From positions 620,001 through 684,000 of the forward strand of contig CAVOZC010000001.1 of NCBI GenBank assembly GCA_963700865.1: a DNA stretch of 64,000 nucleotides. The letters run 5' to 3'. Origin of the DNA: CAVOGJ01 sp963700865. GTDB lineage: Bacteria; Planctomycetota; Planctomycetia; Pirellulales; Pirellulaceae. Positions 56,149 through 64,000 of the stretch are shown here, piece after piece (positions within the stretch are counted from its first letter, which is position 1; each line of letters starts with the position of its first letter). The notes under the pieces are model-generated. The model searched no databases and had not been told where the DNA came from. It was given only the letters and a program-made list of their open reading frames with translations. Made by a program: the position numbers and the translations under genes.

Positions 56149-59100
56149 TTAACGAAGCCTTCTCATCATTCCCAGCAGGGCGAATCCAACAAACATGAGC
56201 ATGACGCTCGCGGGCTCCGGCACGGCACGCATGTCGTCGGCACTCCGGAACTTGTTGGTATTCCAGAGATTAAAGTCGGACACATCGGTGAACCCGTCGG
56301 CATTGAAATCACCCTTCGTCCATTGCGCGGTCGTTGTGAATTTGTGCGCTTTCCAAAGATTGAAATCCGAGACGTCGACAACGCCGTCAAGATTCGCATC
56401 GCCCACAAGGTAGGGATTGCCTGACGCGAGATTCGCCGCGCCAGCCTGGCTCAACCACAGCGGTAATATCGTTCTCATCCACAGCACCGTCGCCGGTCAA
56501 GTCGAAGAGCGCCGGGTTCGTCGCGGACACGACTTCCATCACCAGCAGATCGATGTCCTGGCCGTCGATCACTCCGTTCATGTCAAAGTCGGGCGTAACA
56601 CTTGAAATCACTTCCAGCACTCCGGTCACGAGCAAGCTACTGGTACTCCAGGCAAGATCGCCGGCCAGCGATGGCAGCTGGATGTTGCTGAACGAGCCGG
56701 CGAAGACCGCGGCATCGAAAATTTGGAAGGTGTCGCCTGGCAACGGATCGGATCCGACGAGTGAGATCTGGAGGTCACCGCCGGCCGTAAAGGTACCAGC
56801 CACGGTCAATAGGTCGTTACCGAGGCCGGGAAAAAGGTCCATTTCCAGCGTCGAGCCAGCATTTGCGTGAAGTCGCCGTTGACATGAAGCGTGGCGGGGC
56901 CGACGACTTGGGTGGGGTCGAGCAGCGCCTGGTGATTCTGGGTCACCTCGGCTTCGCCGAAAGCGAGGTCATTGTAATATCTGGCCGCAGCAATTTCGCC
57001 GTGGTAATCGACGGGCGTCGCAGTTCCCGCCGCACCCGAAGCCGGTCCCCCCGAGACCGGTGACGTTACCCCCCGCCCAGTCATCAATCAGTACGCCTGT
57101 TTGCGAACCGACGAAGACGTTGTCGACATAAAGCTCCAATCGAGTCGTTCGGCAAGTCATCGTCCGTGCCGACCAGGTCAATTACGCCGACCGCATGGTG
57201 CCAACCTGGAGTCAACTGGGTGGACAGACTTATAGCGGATCGCCGTCCCCGTCGACGTTGAATGACAACAAATTATCCGATAGCAGAGAACGAAACTCCT
57301 CGGACGGCACCAGCCTCAAAGAGGACTTGGTCGGGGCCTGCCGTTGTATCCGAGACGTGAAAAACGACCTCGAAAGTCGCATCCTGTCTGCTGCGTTGCG
57401 GGCTCTGCAGTTCGAAGTAGCCGTTCAGCCCGGAAGCCGATCCCGTTGACGCAATGTCGTAGGCGCGAGCAATCCGCGGAAAAGCGGCGTCGGAGACCGC
57501 CATCGGGGAAGCATTCGACGAGAACGCGAGTGTCGGCAGTACCCGGAGACGCGGCGTTCGTCCACGTCGCGTCGCCGGCCATATCCTGAGCGGCGTCAAA
57601 ATTCAGTTGGAGTCCTGTCGAAACGATCGAGGGGACCGTTGCCACATCGCCGATGCGAACGATGGAATGATCCGACGCGAGGTTGCCGGTAATCACGCGA
57701 ATCCCGAGGGCCGTGAGGTCGAGCCGTTCGGTAACGATGGAGGGAACCGTCCATCCGGCCCGCTGATTGCCAGTTCCTGGCCGTAGAGCATATATCCCGC
57801 TGGCGAAATCGGTGACGTCCAGCGTGCCGCCGGATTGCGACGCGAATCGCGAGGCGTTGTTCAAGGCAGCCGTTTCGGAAAGTTTCAACCTGCCCTGTTT
57901 GACGACGGTGTCACCTTCGTACGTATTGGTCGCAGTTAGATACAGCGTGCCCGTCCCCTCCTTGATGATCCCGCCGCCACCGCCACCCATGGGCGCAGCC
58001 AACGGACCCGTGGCAAAGAGCACACCGTCTCCTGAGAAAATCGTTGATTGGTAACGCGTCGCACTGGACGACAGCACGTGACTACCATCGGCGATTACGT
58101 TGGCCTTCACGTACCACCTCGCAGTTCCACGGTTCTGGTTGAGCGTCAACCCCGGTACGATCGGGAGGCGAGCCCCAGACTCAAGGTTGCCGCCCGCATC
58201 GAGTCGGAGCAGGCCGCCACCGGAAAAAGTCGTGTTTTGCTCAAGCTGCAGCGTACCGCCTGAGACATGAATCTCGCCGTCATTCGCGACGTTGACGTCA
58301 TTCCAAGGGATCTGGTTCGACCCCGTCTTGCTAAGCGTTGCTCCGGACCGTACGCGAACCCAACCCTGGTTACGCGACATGCCAGTCCGCGACGCCAGAA
58401 ATCTGGCTGGTGCTCTTCCAAAGCGTCGAGAAAACGAATCGCATCCGCTTGCGCAGGGCCGCTGTTGGTGATCTCACCGCCTTTGAGATAAAAGGTATCG
58501 TTGCCCTGGCTCATTCCGTTGATGTCGAACGTGTCTCCACTACCGATCGTCCCCACGTACGGATCGCCAACAATGGTCGGTGCCAAGGGATTGCCTTCGA
58601 TCAACGTCGGAATCGCTGAACCAGTTGTAGAAGGCAAATTTTTCGACGTAGCTTCGGCTTTCCAGCCCCGGAATCACGTGCTCCAGAAAGATCTTATTCG
58701 CGGCGCGGATTTCCTCGTCGGTGTAGTTGTCGCCCCAATCGTGAATGGCAAACTCCGTCAGCCAGATCGGGCGTCCGTACGTGCTGTGATAGGAATCGAC
58801 GCGATTGAGCAATTGGTTGGCAGCGCCTGACCGGATTGTTGGGGTTGTCCACTCCGTACCAATGGAAGGCGATCGCATCGACTTGCAGTCCTTGATTGTC
58901 GACTTCCGTCATGAAATCGGCGAGCCACTGTTGCCCTGCCGCGTTGTCGGAAACAGCCGGGCTCACCAAGTTCGATACCCGTTCCCGAAAATCCGTCCTG
59001 CAGCGTCTGCCACTTGGAGATGGCGGTCGCGACCGACATGTTGGCCTGGTTGGAACTGTCGGGCTCGTTGAATCCCAAGACGTGGGTCGTGTCGCCGTAG

Positions 59101-59334
59101 CCTATCACCTGGTTGATGTTGGCTGTGTGTGACCGATCCTCCTCCCCAGAACATGGGAACAAAATTGGCGTCGTAATTACCCGAGGGTTTCGTCAGCCCC
59201 CAGCGATAGAACCAACCGACATTGGTGGCTCCCAGTTCCGTGTCGGTCGGTGTCGTGTCGGCCCAGCCGCGTTTGGGGTTGTCGGCATGACTGCTGGATC
59301 GGCCCACACAGGACGAACCAGAGACCGGCAACAC
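56149..59334 (-). pseudogene. GH128-like domain fused to beta-strand, LamG-like, dockerin and PEP-CTERM parts, many frameshifts
   Basis: A single gene of about 1050 codons broken into eight or more frames. In order from 59334: NPKRGWADTTPTDTELGATN and NVGWFYRWGLTKPSGNYDAN, HVLGFNEPDSSNQANMSVAT, LQVDAIAFHWYG and GRPIWLTEFAIHDWGDNYTD (GH128 core); a beta-helix with the autotransporter-associated-strand pattern (GTGTLYLTATNTYEGDTVVK); a LamG/concanavalin-like domain (LQLNFDAAQDMAGDATW, ATFEVVFHVSDTTAGPDQVL); dockerin-like loops (FDMNGVIDGQDIDLLVMEV, GDANLDGVVDVSDFNLW); and the tail AVPEPASVMLMFVGFALLG ending in RRLR. Likely a surface-retained glucanase. The start is uncertain; the signal peptide is not clearly visible at 59334. 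It converges on the GH16 gene. Confidence 0.82.
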
Positions 59335-59501
59335 CGATGCGACAGTTACCGGCGGACGGCGGTTTCAGGGGCTTGACTCAGTCTGCTCGAAGAAAACAAG
59401 CTCACGGCTGAAAATCCACCTAAACGATCGGAAAGATATGTGTTTACGGGCGAGAGCTTCGTTATAGCGCTCCGAGCAGCGGATTGTCAGGCTCGCACAG
59501 G

Positions 59502-61019
59502 TCAATTTTTCCAACTGCCAAGCTCCGGGAATGCTGGCTCGGAGAGATGCTGCTTCCATTCGCTCACGACGTTCCTGCAGGTCCTCAACCGTTTGCGGTC
59601 GCTGGCCGGCGAGGTTGTCTGATTCGCTCGGCATCGGTTTCCAGGTCAAAGAGCTGCCAATCGTCCATCTGCGTCACGATCAGCTTCGACGCACCGCGAC
59701 GCACCGCGAAGATCTCTTTGGCATACCAGCGCCAACAAAGCTGCTCGTGCGGCGTGGTACTATTTTGACCCGACAGATAGGGCAGCAGGTCGACGCCGTC
59801 GAGCGGCCGCTGCGTGGAAATGGACGCCTCCGCCTGTGCGGCAATCGTGGCCATGATGTCGAGGGAGATGACCGGCTCGATCGTAGTCGATGCCCGCAGG
59901 AATGGTACCTGTCCATCGGGCCGCAAACGGCACGCGAATTCCTCCCTCGAACGGGCTGCCCTTGCCGCCTCTCAGCGGATCGTTGATGGAACCGTTCGCC
60001 GAAGGTGTTTTGCCGATCGGGCCACCGTTGTCCGACAAAAAGAAGATCAATGTGTCATCGGCGATCGCCCGCTCCTCCAATTTGGCAAGAATTCTCCCCA
60101 CACCGTCATCCACAGCACTCACCATGGCCGCATACGTCCGGCGACGTTTGTCCGCAATATGACGAAAGCGGTCGAGATATTTCGGCGTGGCTTGCAGCGG
60201 GGTGTGTGGAGCGTTGTAGGCCAGAGTACAAGAAAAATGGCTGGTTGCCCTGGCGATCGACAAAAGCAACCGCCTCGTCACTCAGTTCGTCGGTCAGGTA
60301 TGCGTGAGTCTGAACGCGCTCTTCGTTGCGAAGCAGTTTGGTCCTATACCAGTCCCATTGTTTTTTCACCTCGGAGAGGTCATTGAGCGTCAGGTTCTCC
60401 GGGAAAGTAGTCATGCCCGCCGGACAGAAAGCCAAAAAACTCGTCAAAACCGCGGGCGAGCGGTCGCAGTGTCGAGTGAGTACCCAAATGCCATTTGCCG
60501 ATGGCCATGCTCGTATAGCCAACGGACTTGAGAATCTCAGCAATCGTTTTCTCTTCCAGCGGCAGGCCTGCTTGAGGGTTGCTGGGATCGATGGTCGGAT
60601 TCACGGAAAATCCAAAGCGATCCTGGTAACGACCCGTCATGAGTCCGGCCCGGCTGGGACCGCATACCGAATAGGTCACATAGCCGTTCGTAAAGCGAAC
60701 TCCCTGCTGCAGCGATCGAGTCGATGTGCGGTGTGGGGATGTCCTGGCAGCCGTTGAAGCCCACATCCGCATAGCCAAGGTCATCGGCGAGGATAATAAT
60801 GAAATTGGGCGGCCGGGTGTGGTCAGGCTCGTCGCCGCGAGCCGGCGTCTCAGCCCCTGTCACGAGTGCTGCGGTTGCCGCCAGCATCGAGACCCATATT
60901 TCTCGCCAACCTCCCGGGGCGACGCCCCGGCGGCGGCCGCGAAATGCGACTGACGCCAACGAATGGTGGAATTCATCCGAATTCAACTCCCTACGGTCCA
61001 CGGGCACCTGTCGCCGCAC
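59502..61019 (-). pseudogene. Exported sulfatase (S1 type), several frameshifts
   Basis: Sulfatase of about 490 residues when repaired. Ordered pieces: PPNFIIILADDLGYADVGFN with the metal aspartates, the formylglycine motif CGPSR in TYSVCGPSRAGLMTGRY, MAIGKWHLGTHSTLRPLARG, AYNAPHTPLQATPKYLDRF, FFLSDNGGPIGKTPSANGSI and WQLFDLETDAERI, then a final LSEPAFPELGSWKN before the stop at 59502. Frame changes lie near 60730, 60540, 60270, 59900, 59630 and 59560. The frame opens at GTG 61019; ATG 60887 is another start. It would share the formylglycine-generating enzyme with the sulfatase at 16.6 kb. It is divergent from the ECF sigma gene. Confidence 0.85.
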
Positions 61020-61040
61020 CCAGCAACAGCGAGGAATGGC

Positions 61041-61170
61041 AAGAAATCTAACGATGATTTCTAAAAAATGAGCCGAAAACGATCAGCATGCGACCTAACC
61101 CATTATCCTGTTTGACTTTGCATTCCGTCCGCCACACAAAGATATTTCGCTTTTTCACCGTTAGATTCTT
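61041..61170. promoter_or_regulatory. Inverted repeat in the sulfatase/ECF divergent promoter region
   Basis: aagaaatctaacg at 61041-61053 and cgttagattctt at 61159-61170 are inverted copies apart from one extra A; the left copy also forms a local agaaatc/gatttct palindrome (61042-61061). The pair lies between the divergent sulfatase and sigma genes and may be a shared operator or sigma recognition site. No consensus is known to me. Confidence 0.35.
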
Positions 61171-61256
61171 GCGACTCGCCAACTAATTCTTTGCAGCATT
61201 TGCTGCCATCGCCGAGCGGTGCGTGGATTCCTGGTGTCAGACAGCGTGCGGATTCC

Positions 61257-61779
61257 ATGACGGGCGATTCCAAGAACGATCAGTTTCTCGCATTGCTGGC
61301 CGAGCATGAAGCGCAGATCTTCGGCTTCATCTATGCCTTGGTCTGCCATCGTCAAGATGCGGAAGATTTGATGCAGCAAACGACGATGACCATGTGGAAG
61401 CACTTTGATCAATTCGAAATCGGCACCAATTTTTCCGCCTGGGCATGCCGCATTGCGAAGAACCGCGCGTTGAACTTCTTTCAGACTCGGGATCGCAGGC
61501 GTGTGTTCACGACGGAGATGATCGAGTTGCTGGAACAGACCGAAGCGGCTCGCCCTCCCGAAGAGCGACTGGCACGTCGCAGCGCCTTGCGGTATTGCCT
61601 GGAGAAGTTGAGTCAGAAGGATCGATCCCTGAGTCGAGCAGTGTTACGCGGCCGGTGCGACCATCAAGTCCGTCGCTGAATCGATCGGGCGACCGGCAGC
61701 GGGCGTCTACAACTCGTTGAGCCGGATTCGTCGGACGCTTTTCAAATGCGTTGAGTCCAGATTGGTTCGAGAGGGATGA
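61257..61779 (+). pseudogene. ECF-type RNA polymerase sigma factor, one frameshift
   Basis: Extracytoplasmic-function sigma factor of the planctomycete/verrucomicrobial type. Region 2 is in FLALLAEHEAQIFGFIYALV, DAEDLMQQTTMTMWKHFDQF and WACRIAKNRALNFF; region 4 follows in another frame after a break near 61640 (CYAAGATIKSVAESIGRPAA then YNSLSRIRRTLFKCVE). The start ATG 61257 gives about 174 residues, normal length. The stop at 61777-61779 overlaps the ATG of the FecR-type gene (61776), as usual for sigma/regulator pairs. The single indel would inactivate it if real. Confidence 0.9.
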
Positions 61780-63369
61780 ACATGGAAGATCGCATCGCAA
61801 TTCTCCGACGACACGCAGTTGCTCGCGATCTGCGAGGCGGTTGCCTTGGGCAAGCGACCGACCGGCAGATCGCCGAACTTGAGCAGACGGATGCGTGACG
61901 AGCCGGCAGTCGCCAAGACTTACCTTGACTACGCGGCATTACATGCCGACTTGTTGCAGATCACCAGTGCACAGCACGGCCGTCACATCGTGCCGAGCAC
62001 GCTGCGGACTCATCGATCCGTAGCGAACGAGTCGGCCGCTCCGGGTCGCGAATGTGGGCGTGGATCGGCGGTGGCAGCCGTGCTGCTGGTCGGCATCACT
62101 GCCACGCCTTGGAGGTCGAGCGACGAGAATCGTGCCAACCTGACGAGCGGTGAAGTCCTTCCGGAAATCGACGGAATGGCCGTGATCAGCGATATCGAAG
62201 ACGTCGTGTGGTCGGAAGGGGCTCACGTCTTTCAGGAGGGCCAACTTCTGCAAAGCAAGACTGGCTGGCCATCGAATCGGGACACTTGGAGATCGAGTTC
62301 GGCCAAGGTGCTGTCGTGGTCTTGGAAGGACCGGCTCGTTTTGCCGCACGATCCACGTCGGTGGGGGAATTGCAGTTTGGCAAGCTGGCAGCCGTTGTGC
62401 CGCCGTGGGCTGAGGGATTTCGAGTTGATACGTCAACCTTGACCGTCGTGGACCGAGGAACGAAGTTTGAGCTGGAAGTCACTCGAGATCATCAAGTCGA
62501 CGTCGCGGTCACCAAGGGAGAAGTCGAGCTACTTCAAGGCGGTAGCGTCTTGCCCTACCGAGCAAGCGGCGACTCGATTGACCGAAGGTCAGGCGGTCCG
62601 AGCGAACGGTGATCGCCTGGAATCGATCACCGCCGAGAAATCCTGCGGATGCTTTCTGACAAATTACCGTTCCGACCAGACCATACGCAGGTCGAGGTCG
62701 TGGCGAAGTATCGTCGGGATTTTGTCGACGGAACGTCCAACCAGCCACGTACTAGCGGGCGGTGGCATTACTTCACCAATAGCTGGACACCGATTGGTGA
62801 AGCAGAAGGTTATTCGGAGTTGCTGTGGGACACGAAACGCAGAGTTTACGATCCCAACGGTGACCGGGCGACCTCGCAGGAGTCGACTTGTACGCGGCCA
62901 ATCTCTCTTACCGGGGTGGGCACCCCGGCGCGGGAAGAGATCAGACGAAAGACGATCTGGATCATTACGTCATTGCGGCCTACGACGTGCCCTGGACGGC
63001 GGTTATCGGATCGAGTCGGGCTGGCTGGTTCGCCGTGAATCACGCGAGGATATTGCCAATCAAGCGGTTGACTTGATCGTCCATGTCAACGAGAATGCAC
63101 CCATCTTTCGCGAAACCTGTAATCGAGACGGTTTGGTGAAATTCTGTTGTCCGCTCGGGTCGCTGCGGCAAGGTGATCGTGTCTACGTCGCCGTTGGTCC
63201 GCACGGAGTCGATTTTAACGATCGCTTTGAATGGGATTTTGCCATCGTTCGGCAGATCGATCCCCGGGAATTAACGACCACTTCGACAACGACAGAAGAA
63301 CAGCCAGTTACCGAAAACTCCGACCTGATAGAGTCAGGCCGGTTAACTCGCAGCAATCGGAGGCACGCC
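61776..63369 (+). pseudogene. FecR-domain protein (sigma-pathway regulator), several frameshifts
   Basis: Partner of the ECF sigma factor. Frames in order give DTQLLAICEAVALGK and VAKTYLDYAALHADLL (the short helical opening typical of such proteins), a membrane segment (SAVAAVLLVGITA) and the FecR domain (IEFGQGAVVVLEGPARF, FRVDTSTLTVVDRGTKFELE, VAVTKGEVELLQGG). The C-terminal 200 residues are a beta-rich domain that ends VDLIVHVNENAPIFRETCNR and GDRVYVAVGPHGVDFNDRFE, like jelly-roll or carbohydrate-binding domains attached to other planctomycete FecR proteins. Frame changes lie near 61860, 62230, 62590, 62680 and 63000. The stop is not seen in the last frame, which runs into the DUF1559 gene, so the end is set at its start. 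Confidence 0.78.
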
Positions 63370-64000
63370 ATGCTCAGTGGGAACCTCATGGAAGAATTCA
63401 AAAGCATTCCTTTGCAGGCAACCGGCAGCGATTCGCTTCCTCGTGGCTTTACCTTGGTGGAACTGCTGGTGGTGATTGCCATCATCGGCATCCTGGTCGC
63501 GTTGCTGTTGCCGGCCGTGCAAACGGCCCGCGAGGCGGCACGAAGAGTGCAATGTCAGAACAACCTGAACCAGTTGGGCCTGGCGGTGAATCTGTACGTC
63601 AGTGCTCACGGAGACCAGTTGCCTGCGGGAAACGTCTCGGTGTGCGATGACGACACTCGTCGATGTGCTCGGTCCAGTTGGACCTGGTCGATCATGCCGT
63701 TCATCGAACTGGACGCGATGCATGAGCAGTATGACGATACGCTGCCGAATAGCTACCGAGCTCCTGCCAACATGCAGGCTGATTACGCAGCTGCTGAGTG
63801 AGTTCATCTGTCCCTCGGATACGTTCGCCACACAACCGCTTGCCACGCCAGGCGAGACAGGGCCCGCGGCGGCCGCTGGCTTCACGGGTTTGGCCGCCAG
63901 CTCCTACAAAGGAGTGGCCGGCGCTTTGGTGGTCAATCCGGATAACGGGATTCCCGTCTGGCGAGACCGTGCACATGGTGGGCGGTCCAGTAGCTTGAGG
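63370..64000 (+). pseudogene. DUF1559 pseudopilin-like protein, N-terminal part, one frameshift (runs off the window)
   Basis: Begins at ATG 63370 with GGAGG 7 nt upstream. Residues 20-50 carry the prepilin motif (RGFTLVELLVVIAIIGILVA) and AREAARRVQCQNNLNQLGLA, then SSWTWSIMPFIELDAMHEQY. Frame 1 ends in a stop at 63801; the family sequence continues in the next frame as LLSEFICPSDTFATQPLATP and AASSYKGVAGALVVNPDNGI to the window edge. Most likely a single indel near 63795. It follows the sigma/FecR pair, a common location for this family, and may be exported through a type II-like pathway. Confidence 0.88.

Overview
The window looks like a piece of a Planctomycetes chromosome, most likely from the Pirellulales and relatives. 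This rests on recognisable family content, not on a database search: DUF1559 pseudopilin-like proteins with the FTLVELLVVIAIIGILVA start, PEP-CTERM and dockerin-type secreted proteins, two formylglycine sulfatases, an FHA/sigma-54 activator, an ECF sigma factor followed by a FecR-type protein, an exported protein with an LExRR-type N-terminus, and a long SecA. Lipid A and Kdo genes (waaA, lpxK) indicate an LPS-bearing outer membrane.

Layout. 1-12.2 kb is dense housekeeping sequence: metK (cut by the window edge), waaA, secA, a PhnP-like metallo-beta-lactamase-fold hydrolase, a Prc-type protease, an FHA-GAF-sigma-54 activator and an overlapping secreted alpha/beta hydrolase. 12.2-14 kb has no firm gene and carries a seven-copy tandem repeat of about 157 bp. 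14-18.3 kb encodes two secreted PEP-CTERM-like proteins, one of them a sulfatase. 18.3-19 kb holds a very strong hairpin and possibly a small RNA. 19-25 kb has an MFS transporter, a PaaK-like adenylating enzyme with a DUF971 protein, and a large CAP-domain exported protein. 25.3-30.9 kb is a GldA/GldF-GldG/DUF4340 ABC-transporter operon. 31-39.8 kb has nadB, a very large membrane protein with a low-complexity tail, icd, lpxK and a BON-like small protein. 40-48.7 kb has cysC, an acyl-CoA dehydrogenase, glgP and a zinc-type oxidoreductase, all broken by frameshifts, then intact metF and a GlmU-like gene, ending at tRNA-Leu(CAA).

Downstream of the tRNA (48.9-64 kb) the character changes. There are dispersed repeats with potential G-quadruplex arms, two paralogous PEP-CTERM proteins, a broken DUF1559 gene, a DUF4874/DUF4832 gene fragment inside a split repeat copy, and a carbohydrate locus. 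The locus comprises a GH128-like protein, a GH16 beta-glucanase, a large GH128/beta-strand/lectin/dockerin/PEP-CTERM protein, a sulfatase, a divergent ECF sigma factor, a FecR-type regulator and a DUF1559 protein. I infer secreted degradation of beta-1,3-glucan-like or sulfated polysaccharide under a surface-sensing sigma/FecR pair.

A striking technical feature is the density of frameshifts: single events at about 26.2, 28.3 and 33.6 kb, then many from 40 kb onward, including in core metabolic genes. Because the protein sequence resumes in another frame with family motifs intact, assembly or sequencing indels are the simplest explanation, but real decay downstream of the tRNA cannot be excluded from sequence alone. 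Genes affected are entered as pseudogenes, with the break points named.
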